This document shows positions 29,755-38,570 of a stretch of DNA of 64,000 nt, piece after piece. The translations under genes were made by a program, and so were the position numbers. The stretch is taken from NCBI GenBank assembly GCA_963811775.1, contig CAWESO010000008.1, positions 231,070 through 295,069 of the forward strand. Reading direction: 5' to 3'. Source of the stretch: Chersky-840 sp963811775 (GTDB lineage: Bacteria > Actinomycetota > Acidimicrobiia > Acidimicrobiales > UBA8190). Position 1 is the first letter of the stretch. Every line of letters begins with the position of its first letter. The notes beneath the pieces are model-generated. The model made no database searches and was not told where the DNA came from. It saw only the letters and a program-made list of their open reading frames with translations.

Positions 29755-31245
29755 ATGCACATGGGAACGTGGCGGCACTCGGCGGTGGGGTCGGTCGTCT
29801 CCCTGGTGGTCATGGCCGCCCTGGTGGCGGTGATGCTCCCTCTCCGCAGCCACCTGAGCATCGCCACCACGGCGCTCGTCCTCGTGGTCCCGGTCGTCAC
29901 CGGCGTGGTCGTGGGTGGTTTCGGGGCCGGTGTCTTCGCCGTGGCCGCCGGTTTCCTCGTCTACGACCTCGTGTTCATCCCGCCCTACTTCACCCTGTCG
30001 GTCGGCGTCAGCGAGAACTGGGTCGCGCTGGGCGTCTACGTGGCGGTGATGCTCCTCGTGGCCCGTGTGGTCGCCCGCCTCGAGGCCGCTCGGGCCGAGG
30101 CTCGTCAGCACGAGGAGGCCATCCGTCGGCTCTTCGAGCTCACCGATCTCCTCATCGAGGACAGGCCGTTGCCCGAGATCCTCGAGCTCATCGTGTCCAC
30201 GGTGCACGACGCCTTCGTGCTGCAGAGCGTGGCCCTGTTGCTCCCGGTCGAGAACCGGCTCTCGCTCGTCGCATCGGCTGGCGAGCCCATCTCCGACACC
30301 GCCCTGCGGCAGGTGGCTCCCGAGCCCGGGGTCCCCGCCAGCCTGGGGACCACGACCTCGTCGCGGCGCGACCAGACCCAGACCGTGGCGCTCACGGCCG
30401 TGGGCCGGCCCATCGGCCTCCTCTGCATCTGGGGCGCGGGGTTCAGCCCGCACGACCACGAGCTCCTGCATACCTTCGCCAATCACATGGCGTTGGCCCT
30501 CGAACGGGCGCAACTGCGGGAACAGGCCATGCGCACCGAGCTGCTCGAGGAAGTCGACCGCCTGCAGCGCGCCCTGGTGGGTGCGGTGTCACACGACCTG
30601 CGCACCCCGTTGGCCACGATCAAGGCCTCGGCCTCCACCTTGCGCAATGCCGAGGCGAACGTCTCGGGGCCCGAGCGCCAGGAATTGCTGGCGCTCATCG
30701 AGTCGCAGTCCGACCGGCTCGACCGCCTCGTCACCAACCTGCTCGACGTGTCGCGCGTCCAGGCCGGGGCGCTCGAGTTGCGCAACCAGCCGATCTCGGT
30801 ACGCGACCTGGTCGCCGAGGTCCTGCGCGCCATGGGCCCGACGGCCGGCACGTTCGATATCACGACGTCGGTGGACGACGACCTTCCCCTCGTCGACGTC
30901 GACCACCTGCTCATCGGACAGGTCCTCGCCAATCTCCTCGACAACGCCACCCGCTACGCACCGCCCCACACCGCCATCACGATCAGCGCGTGGCAACGTG
31001 ACGACGGTCTCGTGCAGGTATCGGTGCAGGACGAAGGCCCGGGGGTGTCGCGATCGGAACGAGCCGATGTCTTCGGGATGTTCAGCCGCAGCGGGACGTC
31101 AGGCGGCACCGGGGTGGGGCTCTCCATCGCCAAGGCCTTCGTGGAGGCCCACGGTCAGGGGATCTGGGTGGAGGACGGCCCCGGCGGTGGGGCTCGTTTC
31201 TCCTTCACCTTGCCGCCGGCTCCGCTCACCGCGGTCGTGCCGTAA
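29755..31245 (+). CDS. KdpD-like membrane histidine kinase half
   Basis: This 496-residue kinase carries what the divergent gene lacks. Four membrane helices occupy residues about 10-105 (DUF4118-type KdpD membrane domain, including LVYDLVFIPPYFTLSV). A GAF-like sensor follows (about 125-255), then the phospho-acceptor ALVGAVSHDLRTPLATIKASAS with His at about 280. The ATP-binding domain has VLANLLDNATRYA, QDEGPGV and GGTGVGLSIAKAFVEAHGG-like motifs (G2 = GTGVGLSIAK). The kdpE gene follows without any gap. No kdpFABC pump genes are nearby, so the regulated genes must lie elsewhere. Confidence 0.9.
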   Translation: MHMGTWRHSAVGSVVSLVVMAALVAVMLPLRSHLSIATTALVLVVPVVTGVVVGGFGAGVFAVAAGFLVYDLVFIPPYFTLSVGVSENWVALGVYVAVMLLVARVVARLEAARAEARQHEEAIRRLFELTDLLIEDRPLPEILELIVSTVHDAFVLQSVALLLPVENRLSLVASAGEPISDTALRQVAPEPGVPASLGTTTSSRRDQTQTVALTAVGRPIGLLCIWGAGFSPHDHELLHTFANHMALALERAQLREQAMRTELLEEVDRLQRALVGAVSHDLRTPLATIKASASTLRNAEANVSGPERQELLALIESQSDRLDRLVTNLLDVSRVQAGALELRNQPISVRDLVAEVLRAMGPTAGTFDITTSVDDDLPLVDVDHLLIGQVLANLLDNATRYAPPHTAITISAWQRDDGLVQVSVQDEGPGVSRSERADVFGMFSRSGTSGGTGVGLSIAKAFVEAHGQGIWVEDGPGGGARFSFTLPPAPLTAVVP

Positions 31246-31935
31246 GTGGCCACCGTTCTCGCCGTCGACGACGACCAGGCCCTGTTGCGCGTCCTGCGCA
31301 TCGGCCTGAGCGCGCTCGGGCACGACGTGCTGGCGGCCTCCACCGGGGAGCAGGGTCTCTCCCAGGCCGCCATCGGCGCGCCCGACGTCGTCGTCCTCGA
31401 CCTCGGGCTGCCCGACCTCGACGGCATGGAGGTGTGCCGCCGCATTCGGCAATGGAGCGACGTGCCGATCATCGTGCTCTCCGCCGACGGCACCGAGGAC
31501 CGGAAGATCGCGTCGCTCGACGGTGGGGCCGACGACTACATGACCAAGCCCTTCGGGATGGGAGAGCTCGAAGCGCGCCTGCGCGTGGCCCTGCGCCATC
31601 GCCCCCCGCACAACGGGGGGGATGAGCCCACCGAGATCGTGGTGGGTTCGCTCGAGCTCGATGTGCCCCATCACGAGGCCCGCATCGGGGGCCGGCCCGT
31701 CGAGCTCACAACGCGGGAGTTCGCGCTGCTGGTGTTCCTGGCCCGCAACGTCGGAAGGATCTGCACCCACCGCATGATCCTCGAGCACGTGTGGGGGCCT
31801 CACTACGGCACCGAGACGCAGTACCTCCGCGTCTACGTCTACCGCCTGCGCCGCAAGCTCGGCGACGACAAGGGTGACCTGATTCGGACGATCCCCGGGG
31901 TCGGCTACCAACTTGTCGACGACGAGGCGCAGTAG
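31246..31935 (+). CDS. kdpE: KdpE-like OmpR-family response regulator
   Basis: The receiver domain has acidic pocket VDDD at residues 7-10, the phosphoacceptor in VVVLDLGLPDLDGMEV, the threonine/serine position LSADG and the conserved lysine in YMTKPFGM. The C-terminal winged helix has LTTREFALLVFLARNVGRI, HRMILEHVWGP and RVYVYRLRRKLGDD, a KdpE-type recognition helix. The GTG start immediately follows the kinase stop, so the two are co-expressed. The name is by similarity to KdpE. Confidence 0.9.
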   Translation: MATVLAVDDDQALLRVLRIGLSALGHDVLAASTGEQGLSQAAIGAPDVVVLDLGLPDLDGMEVCRRIRQWSDVPIIVLSADGTEDRKIASLDGGADDYMTKPFGMGELEARLRVALRHRPPHNGGDEPTEIVVGSLELDVPHHEARIGGRPVELTTREFALLVFLARNVGRICTHRMILEHVWGPHYGTETQYLRVYVYRLRRKLGDDKGDLIRTIPGVGYQLVDDEAQ

Positions 31936-32018
31936 GTGGATACACTGCTGGGCGCTCACGACCCCGTCGAAATGCGTCCGAGGCCCACACCGGACGCACC
32001 TGGCTGAAGGGGGACTTC

Positions 32019-32762
32019 ATGGCACGCAAGCTGACCGCCGAGCTGCTGGGCACCTTGCTCCTCGTGTACTTCGCCGTGGGTGTGGCCACCCTTTCGTTCG
32101 GCTTCGGCGCCACCGGAACGAGCTTCTATGCCGGCGTGGTGGCCACCGCGTTGGCCTTCGGCCTCACCCTCCTGGCCCTCGCCTACGTGCTCGGGCCCAT
32201 CTCGGGTTGCCACGTCAATCCCGCCGTCACGATGGGTGCGCTGTTCGCCCGACGGATCACCGCCGTCGAAGCCGTCGGATACTGGGTCGCCCAATTCGTG
32301 GGCGGGATCCTGGGTGCGCTGCTGCTGTGGGCCACGTTCAGCTCGTCCCCGCTCTACAGCCGGTCGAGCACGGGCCTCGGGACCGACGGGTGGGGCGCGG
32401 CCAGCCACATCCACATCAACGCCGGGGGCGCGTTCCTGGCCGAGGTCGTCCTCACCGCCTTCTTCGTGTTCGTGATCCTCGGGGTCACGAGCAAGATCGG
32501 GAACGCCGCGACCGCGGGGATGGTCATCGGGCTCACCCTGACCGTCGTGCACCTGATCGGGATCCCCATCACGGGCACGTCGGTGAACCCGGCCCGCAGC
32601 CTCGGCCCGGCCCTGATCGTGGGGGGCACGGCCCTGCACCAGGTGTGGCTGTTCATCGTGGCCCCGTTGGTGGGAGGGGTGCTGGCGGCCGGGCTGCACC
32701 TACTCGTCTATCCCCCCGAGACCGCCGAGACCGCACTCGCTGCCGACCCCGTGGGGTCATGA
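32019..32762 (+). CDS. Aquaporin (MIP family channel)
   Basis: This 247-residue channel has six membrane helices and the two half-helix motifs SGCHVNPAVTMG and GTSVNPARSLGPAL. It is therefore a water-type aquaporin of the AqpZ group rather than a glycerol facilitator, since the residues around the second NPA lack the aspartate extension. The ribosome-binding sequence AAGGGGG lies 6 bases before the ATG. It overlaps the next gene by 4 bases. Being next to the Kdp genes, it may form part of an osmotic response, which is an inference. Confidence 0.93.
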   Translation: MARKLTAELLGTLLLVYFAVGVATLSFGFGATGTSFYAGVVATALAFGLTLLALAYVLGPISGCHVNPAVTMGALFARRITAVEAVGYWVAQFVGGILGALLLWATFSSSPLYSRSSTGLGTDGWGAASHIHINAGGAFLAEVVLTAFFVFVILGVTSKIGNAATAGMVIGLTLTVVHLIGIPITGTSVNPARSLGPALIVGGTALHQVWLFIVAPLVGGVLAAGLHLLVYPPETAETALAADPVGS

Positions 32763-33352
32763 CGCGCCGCGGCGCACGCGGGCGCGCTGCGCTCGCCGCC
32801 GCCGCCGTCATCGGGACCGTGGTCCTGGGCGCCTGTTCCGCCGCCACGACCGCTCCTTCCGCCACGACACGGTCGGCCTCGACCTCGACCCCGCACCGTT
32901 CGGGCACCGCCACCACCGCCGCATCGAGCACGGCGACGACATCGCCGCTCACGACCACCACGGCGGCGCTCGCCACGGCGAACCTCGTCGTCACCGACGA
33001 GATCAGGTCCGAGCTCACCGCGGCGGGAGCCACGCTCAACAGCCTGCCGGCGTCGGCGTATACCGGGCTGCGTCCCGGCGAGACGTACTACGCCTATGAC
33101 GCCGCCACCCAGACGTACTGGGCCAGCGGGGGCCTCGTGCCGAGCGCCTCGTCCACCCAGGCGCAGATCTCGACGCAAGACGACGGCGCCTATCTCCTCT
33201 TCACCCGACCCGCGGGGGGCGCGTGGAAGGCCTATGCCGTGGGCCTGGCGGGCACGCCCGAAGGCAGCCCGTGCCCGATCGCCGTCCCCGCCGCCGTCTT
33301 GCAGTTGTGGCACTGGCCGCCGGGAAGCTGCCGGCCCGCCACCATCAGCTGA
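32759..33352 (+). CDS. Secreted lipoprotein of unknown function
   Basis: This 197-residue protein has a lipoprotein signal peptide (basic MTRRGARGR, a hydrophobic helix and the lipobox VLGACSAA with Cys at about residue 26). A Ser/Thr/Ala-rich linker of about 55 residues follows, then a folded domain of about 115 residues (YAYDAATQTYWASGGLVPS, DDGAYLLFTRPAGGAWKAYAVG). The last part has two cysteines (SPCPIAV and PGSCRPA) that could form a disulfide bond. ATGA couples it to the aquaporin. I do not recognise the domain. Confidence 0.75.
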   Translation: MTRRGARGRAALAAAAVIGTVVLGACSAATTAPSATTRSASTSTPHRSGTATTAASSTATTSPLTTTTAALATANLVVTDEIRSELTAAGATLNSLPASAYTGLRPGETYYAYDAATQTYWASGGLVPSASSTQAQISTQDDGAYLLFTRPAGGAWKAYAVGLAGTPEGSPCPIAVPAAVLQLWHWPPGSCRPATIS

Positions 33353-33773
33353 GGCCGGGGCCGGGCCGGGCGAGGTGGCGGTCGAGGGCCTCGACCTTCT
33401 GGGTGTCGAGGAAGTCCTCGTGGTAGACGACCTTCCCCCACACCACCCGGGCCAGGATCACGACGCGGTTGTCGTACGCGACCTCGCCCGCGGCGTCGAG
33501 CGCCCGGTCGGTGAAGACGAGGGCCACGGTGGTCCGCCACGGTGGGCCGTTCACGAGGATGTCGTGCGGCTCCCCGGAGATCCCCGCATCCAGGAACGGG
33601 CGGAGGAAGGCCTCGATGGCGGGCTTCCCGCGGTGCTCCCCGCTCCACGAGCTCACCCCGGGGAAGACGAGCACGGCGTCCTGCGCATACCCTGCCAACA
33701 GGGGGGCGGGATCTCCTCGTCCCAGGGCCGCCAGATTGCGCCGAATCATCCACCGAACAGCCCATTTGACCAT
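33345..33773 (-). CDS. SnoaL/NTF2-like protein
   Basis: This 142-residue cone-fold protein starts with an N-terminal helix (IRRNLAALGRGDPAPLLAGYAQDAVLVFPGVSS in pieces) followed by the sheet WRTTVALVFTDRAL, YDNRVVILARVVWGKVVYHEDFLDT. That arrangement is typical of SnoaL-like proteins, which include ketosteroid-isomerase-like enzymes and small ligand binders. No catalytic Asp/His pair can be assigned with confidence. It overlaps the 3' end of the lipoprotein gene by 8 bases, tail to tail, and is divergent from the TetR gene, whose candidate operator lies 12 bp before its start, so it may be a TetR target. Confidence 0.75.
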   Translation of the reverse strand: MVKWAVRWMIRRNLAALGRGDPAPLLAGYAQDAVLVFPGVSSWSGEHRGKPAIEAFLRPFLDAGISGEPHDILVNGPPWRTTVALVFTDRALDAAGEVAYDNRVVILARVVWGKVVYHEDFLDTQKVEALDRHLARPGPGLS

Positions 33774-33784
33774 GGCTCCGCCTC

Positions 33785-33800
33785 TGGATAGATCGATCCA
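33785..33800. promoter_or_regulatory. Candidate TetR operator
   Basis: The 16-bp sequence TGGATAGATCGATCCA is a palindrome with only one mismatched base pair. It lies between the divergent SnoaL-like gene and the TetR gene. Its TAGATCGATC-like core resembles known operators of LmrA/QacR-type regulators. Confidence 0.5.
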
Positions 33801-33866
33801 ATCCGAGAGTAGCTACACTGTCCGCCGACCGGCAAGTGCGTCGGGACCAGCCTTCTGAGGAGCCCC

Positions 33867-34457
33867 ATGGCCGACACCCGAGAACGTCTGGTCGAGGTGA
33901 GCGCCACGCTGTTGCAGCGCCAGGGTCTGGCCGGAACCGGGATCAAGCAGATCCTGGCCGAGGCCGGTGCGCCGTACTCCTCGCTCTACCACCACTTCCC
34001 CGGAGGCAAGGACGAGCTCGCCGCGGCAGCGGTCCGTGCGTCGGGAGCGCGGTACCAGGAGCTGGTCGAAGCCGTCTGGGACGACGCCCCCGACCTGCTG
34101 AGCGGCGTCGCCGCCGTGTTCGACGGCGCGGCACGGATCCTGGCCTCCACCGACTTCGCCGTGGCGTGCCCCATCGCCACCGTCGCGCTCGAGGTGGCGA
34201 CCACGAACGAACCGCTCCGCCTGGCCACGGCCGAGGTCTTCACCGCCTGGATCGAGGCGGCCACGCGGCGCTTCGAAGACGAGCTCGTGCCCGGCGACGA
34301 GGCGCGCCGGTTGGCCCTCAGCGTGATCTCGCTCCTGGAGGGGGCCTTCATCTTGAGCCAGACGCTGCGCAGCACCGAGCCGGTCCTCGACGCCGGCACC
34401 GCAGCGGCCGTCGTGGTGCGACAGGTCCTCGGCTCCCTCGATCGGGGTGAGCGGTGA
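33867..34457 (+). CDS. TetR-family regulator, LmrA/YxaF-like
   Basis: This 196-residue repressor has an N-terminal helix-turn-helix (GIKQILAEAGAPYSSLYHHFPGGKDELAAAAV), typical of the LmrA/YxaF subgroup. In the C-terminal ligand domain, CPIATVALEVA and a late LLEGAFILSQTLRSTEPV agree with that group. The start has GAGGAG upstream. It overlaps by 4 bases the flavoprotein gene it probably regulates, and a near-perfect palindrome lies 67 bp before its start. Confidence 0.9.
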   Translation: MADTRERLVEVSATLLQRQGLAGTGIKQILAEAGAPYSSLYHHFPGGKDELAAAAVRASGARYQELVEAVWDDAPDLLSGVAAVFDGAARILASTDFAVACPIATVALEVATTNEPLRLATAEVFTAWIEAATRRFEDELVPGDEARRLALSVISLLEGAFILSQTLRSTEPVLDAGTAAAVVVRQVLGSLDRGER

Positions 34458-36142
34458 CCGACGACCGCGACTGGACGACGGGAGCCGCCTCGGGCCGGTT
34501 GAGCGACGACGTGATCGCGCCCGTGCTCGACGACGCCGCGCTGGCCGAGCTGGCCGAGTTCGGCCACGAGGAAGAGGTCGCGGCCGGGGACGTGCTGTAC
34601 CGGGCCGGCGACGCGTCGTATGACTTCTTCGTCGTCCTGGCCGGCCACGCCCAGATCGTCCGCCGCGACACCGACGGCGAAGGGATCATCGCCACCTACG
34701 GGCCGGGCGGGTTCCTAGGAGAGCTGAACCTGCTCACCGGTCAGCGGCCGTACCTCACGTGCCGCGTCAGCGCACCGGGGCGCGTCCTGCGCATACCCCG
34801 GGACACCTTTCGCCGGCTCATGGGCGAGAAGCCCGAGCTCGCCGACCTCATCTTTACCGCCTTCTCGGCCCGTCGGGAGATCCTGCGCGCCGGCGACGGC
34901 GCCCGGGCCATCCGCATCGTGGGGTCCCGGTACTCGGCCGACGCCATGGCCCTGCGGGCGTTCGCCACCCGTTCGCACCTTCCGCATGAGTGGATCGACC
35001 TCGAGGAGTCCGTCGACCCCGACGTCGTACTGGCCGGCATGGGCCTGCGACCCCCCGACGCGCCGGCCGTCATCACGCCCACGGCCGTGCTCCGCCACAC
35101 CTCCCCCGGCGAATTCGCCGAGCACCTCGGGCTCACGTTCCAGCCCGTTCCCGGCACGCTCTTCGACCTCGTCGTGATCGGGTCCGGCCCGGCGGGACTG
35201 GCCGCCGCCGTGTACGGCGCGTCGGAGGGGCTCACCACCGTGACGCTCGACGCCGTGGCCGTGGGCGGACAGGCCGGCGCCAGCTCCCGCATCGAGAACT
35301 ACGTCGGGTTCCCCAACGGGATCTCGGGTGACGACCTGGTCTCGCGCACCGCCATCCAGGCCCAGCGCCTCGGGGCCCGTCTCAACGCCCCGTGCAACGC
35401 CACCGGGCTGCGGTCCGAGTCCGGGATCCACGTCGTGACGCTCGAGGACGGGAGCGAGATCCCGTGCCGGGCGGTCATCGTGGCCACCGGGGCGCGCTAC
35501 CGCCGGCTCGCCGTCGACGACCTGCAGCGGTTCGAGGGGGCCGGCGTGTACTACGCCGCCACCGATCTGGAGGCCCGGATTTGCACGGGTCGGGACGTCA
35601 TCGTCGTGGGCGGGGGGAACTCGGCGGGACAGGCCGCCATCTACATGGCCCAGCAGGGCTGCAAGGTCATGGTGGCCATCAGGAGGGAGGATCTGGCCGC
35701 CACCATGTCGAGATACCTGGTGGAGCGGATCGAAGCCAACCCCCGCATCGAGGTCCTGACGCACACCGAGGTGCGGGCGATCAGCGGCACGAGCCATCTG
35801 GAGCGGGCGTCGCTCGAGCACACCCCATCGGGCACGACCCGGACCGTCGACTGCGGCGGGTTGTTCTGCTTCATCGGTGCGGAGCCGGCCACGACGTGGT
35901 TGTCCGAAGCCGTCGCCCTCGACTCACGCGGGTTCGTCCTGACCGACCGCGACCTCCCCGAGGACGAAGCGTCGTACCCGTTGTTCGCCGGACGCGACCC
36001 GCTGGCGTACGAGACGTCGCTGCTGGGGGTGTTCGCCGTGGGCGACGTCCGGCACGGTTCGCTCAAGCGCGTCGCCGCCGCGGTGGGCGAAGGCTCGAGC
36101 GCCGTGCGCTCGGTCCACGAGCACCTGAGCACCGTCGCGTAG
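34454..36142 (+). CDS. Cyclic-nucleotide-binding domain fused to a thioredoxin-reductase-like flavoprotein without CxxC
   Basis: This 562-residue protein has a cNMP-binding domain at residues about 25-145 (AAGDVLYRAGDASYDFFVVLAGHAQIV, GGFLGELNLLTGQRPYLTCRV). A linker follows, then a TrxR fold from about 235: the FAD motif DLVVIGSGPAGLAAAVYGASEG and the NADPH motif VIVVGGGNSAGQAAIYMAQ. In the segment just before the second motif, where thioredoxin reductase has CxxC, the sequence is YYAATDLEARICTG, so the redox cysteine pair is absent. It may be an NAD(P)H-dependent oxidoreductase with another acceptor, gated by a nucleotide. It is in an operon with the TetR gene. Confidence 0.88.
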   Translation: MTDDRDWTTGAASGRLSDDVIAPVLDDAALAELAEFGHEEEVAAGDVLYRAGDASYDFFVVLAGHAQIVRRDTDGEGIIATYGPGGFLGELNLLTGQRPYLTCRVSAPGRVLRIPRDTFRRLMGEKPELADLIFTAFSARREILRAGDGARAIRIVGSRYSADAMALRAFATRSHLPHEWIDLEESVDPDVVLAGMGLRPPDAPAVITPTAVLRHTSPGEFAEHLGLTFQPVPGTLFDLVVIGSGPAGLAAAVYGASEGLTTVTLDAVAVGGQAGASSRIENYVGFPNGISGDDLVSRTAIQAQRLGARLNAPCNATGLRSESGIHVVTLEDGSEIPCRAVIVATGARYRRLAVDDLQRFEGAGVYYAATDLEARICTGRDVIVVGGGNSAGQAAIYMAQQGCKVMVAIRREDLAATMSRYLVERIEANPRIEVLTHTEVRAISGTSHLERASLEHTPSGTTRTVDCGGLFCFIGAEPATTWLSEAVALDSRGFVLTDRDLPEDEASYPLFAGRDPLAYETSLLGVFAVGDVRHGSLKRVAAAVGEGSSAVRSVHEHLSTVA

Positions 36143-36185
36143 GCCGTCGCGCCGCACGGGGAACCTCGATGGGCCGGGGTACGGG

Positions 36186-36449
36186 TCAGTGTGCGTCAGG
36201 AGGGCGAGGACGCAGCCAGGAGTAGACAGCGAGTCCGACGACGATGGCAAGCAGGGGTGCGAGCGCCTGGAGGAGCACGTAGGGCAGCACGTACCAACCC
36301 GACCGCCATCCAAGCCCCTCCCAGGCAAGGCGGAGAGCCGCGAAGACCCCGCAATAGGCGACAAAGGCAATCGTCCAACGGGAAGCTCTGAGGCGCTGGG
36401 CAAGCCGCCGCCGAGCCATAGATCCCGCCTTCACCACGCCCTCAGTCAA
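36186..36449 (-). CDS. Small membrane protein
   Basis: This ORF encodes 87 residues, but the likely start is an internal ATG before ARRRLAQRL. A basic N-terminal segment is followed by two hydrophobic stretches, WTIAFVAYCGVFAALRLAW and VLPYVLLQALAPLLAIVVGLAVYSWL. The end is Pro-rich. It could be a two-helix membrane protein. Function and family are unknown. Confidence 0.5.
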   Translation of the reverse strand: MTEGVVKAGSMARRRLAQRLRASRWTIAFVAYCGVFAALRLAWEGLGWRSGWYVLPYVLLQALAPLLAIVVGLAVYSWLRPRPPDAH

Positions 36450-36534
36450 GCAGAGCGGCGATCACCGCAGCATCCCCAGACCGACCCACTACCGGGCCCG
36501 GAGCCGAACCCGGGCCACGGGTACCCTGGCGCCG

Positions 36535-37437
36535 ATGGCGAGCCCCGTGACTCCCGAGCAGCGCCGGTGCTGGAACGACGACGGGTGGTGCGTGATCGAC
36601 GGGGCCGTGGCGCCCGACGATCTCGCCGCGGCCCAGAACGCGCTGGCCAAGCTCTTCCCGAGCGCCGATGCCATGGCCGGCGCCGGTGGCGACAACGACC
36701 TCGAGCGCTGGCGGACGTGGGATGCGGCGTGGCCCGAGTTCCCCTTCCGCAGCCGCTCGCTCAACCGCCTGGTGCTGGGCGACACGATGATCGACCTCGC
36801 CCGGGACCTGCTCGAGACCGATGACATCCGGCTGTACCTGGCCATCGTGACGGCCAAGTACGCCGGCCAACCATCGGAGTACAACCAGCTCCTGCACACC
36901 GACTTCCCCAACCACACGCTGACCGTGCCCCGGGCCGAATCGGGCTACCAGCAACTGGAGACCTTCGTCTACCTCAACGACGTCGGCCCCGACAACGGCG
37001 CCACGCGCTTCGTGTCGCGCACGCGCACGTCGTCCATCTCAGTCGAGCAGCACACCTTGAACTTCGAGGACCACGCCGAGCTCTACGACGATCCCGGACA
37101 GGCCTCGGGCCCGGCCGGCTCGGTCGTCGCCTACCGGCCCGACGTCTATCACCGGTCGGTGGACTTCACCGACCCGTCTCAGGCCCGGTTCATGGTCCAC
37201 GCGTCGTTCAAGCCCGCCACCGTGGAATGGGGCGGGTACCAGTCCTGGCCGTTCCGCGGCTTCTCGGTGGAGTGGCACAACTTCGTCCAGCAGGCCACCG
37301 TGCGGCAGTTGACGGCCCTGGGCTTCCCCGCCCCGGGCCACCCGTTCTGGACCGAGGAGACCCTGGACGGCGTGGCCCGACGGTACCCGGGACTGGACCT
37401 CACGCCCTGGAGGGCGGCCCACCTCTCCACGTCTTGA
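36535..37437 (+). CDS. Phytanoyl-CoA dioxygenase-like Fe(II)/2-oxoglutarate enzyme
   Basis: This 300-residue protein belongs to the PhyH family of non-heme iron oxygenases. The iron ligands are seen as the HxD pair in LLHTDFPNHTLTV (about residues 121-123) and the distal His in YRPDVYHRSVDFTDPSQARFMVH. The arginine 9-10 residues later probably binds 2-oxoglutarate. The N-terminus has the usual WNDDGWCVIDGAVAPDDL. Its substrate is unknown. It is a single gene. Confidence 0.85.
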   Translation: MASPVTPEQRRCWNDDGWCVIDGAVAPDDLAAAQNALAKLFPSADAMAGAGGDNDLERWRTWDAAWPEFPFRSRSLNRLVLGDTMIDLARDLLETDDIRLYLAIVTAKYAGQPSEYNQLLHTDFPNHTLTVPRAESGYQQLETFVYLNDVGPDNGATRFVSRTRTSSISVEQHTLNFEDHAELYDDPGQASGPAGSVVAYRPDVYHRSVDFTDPSQARFMVHASFKPATVEWGGYQSWPFRGFSVEWHNFVQQATVRQLTALGFPAPGHPFWTEETLDGVARRYPGLDLTPWRAAHLSTS

Positions 37438-37494
37438 CCGTTGATCCTGTGAGTCCCCCGAGCACCGATGTCGGGGCTCGCCGTCGACCACACC

Positions 37495-38478
37495 TCACCG
37501 GTGCGCATGGGAGAAGAACGACAGGATCTGCGAGGTGGCACTGACCTGTTGTGTCGTCAGGCCGACCGCCAACGCCGGATTCCCGCCCGGCCAGGAGTGG
37601 CCGCCGCCGAGGACCGTGTAGAGCACGACCGAGCTCCCGCCGCTGCACCCGGCCCACTGCTGGCGCACGACCTGGGTGCCGACGCGCGTGCGGTGCGCCC
37701 CGGGCCGACAGTGGTCGAGACGGGCCCACTCACCCATGTTGCGTTCGGTGCCGCTGACCTTGACCCCGGGAAGCGACAGCCCCATGGCGCCGTTCTGATA
37801 CGGCACGAGCGGATCGGCGGTGCCGTGGAAGGCGAGGATCGACATGGGGCGCGTGCACCCGAGCTGGAACTCGACGGCCACCGTGGCGATGGCCGCCACC
37901 ACGGCCTGGCGGGCACACGAGTAGATCACCGCGAACGCGGCACCGGCCGAGAACCCCGCGGCGAAGACGGCGGCGCGGTCGATGCAGTAGCTGGCGTCGA
38001 GCGAGGTGACGAGCTCGTCGACAAAAGCGGCGTCGGTGCCGTGTGCGCTCAACTGCCACTCCGACTCTCCACGCTGGATGTGCGGCACCACCACCATGTC
38101 CCCGTCGGCCGAGCCCCGAGAGGGCAGCTGCGTCAGCGTCACGAACTGGGCCGGATCCGAGGCGAACCCGTAGAACGCCAGGATCAGGGGAACCGGGTGG
38201 CCGGGCCGGTAGGTACGGGGAACGACCAGGGCGTATGTCCCCTGTGTCGCGCCGACGTCGAGACTCAGGGTCATGGCGCGGCCCTTGACGCCTCCGGGCG
38301 GGAGGGTCCGCTGCCCGCAGCCCGCGGACCGGTCGCTCCCGTGGCTGACCGTGGGCACCGAGGAACGGTCGGGGCCGTCCGAACATGCCGCCAACGCCAC
38401 CGACACCACGGTCAGGACCAGCGCGACCCGAACAAGAGGCGCAGCGGTGCACGACGGGCGCGGGGCCATGCCCTCCAT
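37495..38478 (-). CDS. Secreted lipoprotein esterase of the PHB-depolymerase/LpqC type
   Basis: This 327-residue alpha/beta hydrolase is exported with a lipobox (VALAACSDG with Cys at about 33). The catalytic triad is visible as Ser in AGFSAGAAFAV, Asp in AFHGTADPLVPYQNG and His in GGGHSWPGG. Cysteines in SYCIDRA and QLGCTRP probably form disulfides. The family includes polyhydroxybutyrate depolymerases and feruloyl esterases, so it probably cleaves an ester polymer or plant ester outside the cell. Confidence 0.85.
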   Translation of the reverse strand: MEGMAPRPSCTAAPLVRVALVLTVVSVALAACSDGPDRSSVPTVSHGSDRSAGCGQRTLPPGGVKGRAMTLSLDVGATQGTYALVVPRTYRPGHPVPLILAFYGFASDPAQFVTLTQLPSRGSADGDMVVVPHIQRGESEWQLSAHGTDAAFVDELVTSLDASYCIDRAAVFAAGFSAGAAFAVIYSCARQAVVAAIATVAVEFQLGCTRPMSILAFHGTADPLVPYQNGAMGLSLPGVKVSGTERNMGEWARLDHCRPGAHRTRVGTQVVRQQWAGCSGGSSVVLYTVLGGGHSWPGGNPALAVGLTTQQVSATSQILSFFSHAHR

Positions 38479-38570
38479 CCTGCCGCGCCCTGAGGACCGA
38501 TCGGGACGACGGCCGGCGGGATAACGTCGTCACCCATCATCAACCGCGAGGATCACGCCGAGAGCGCACC

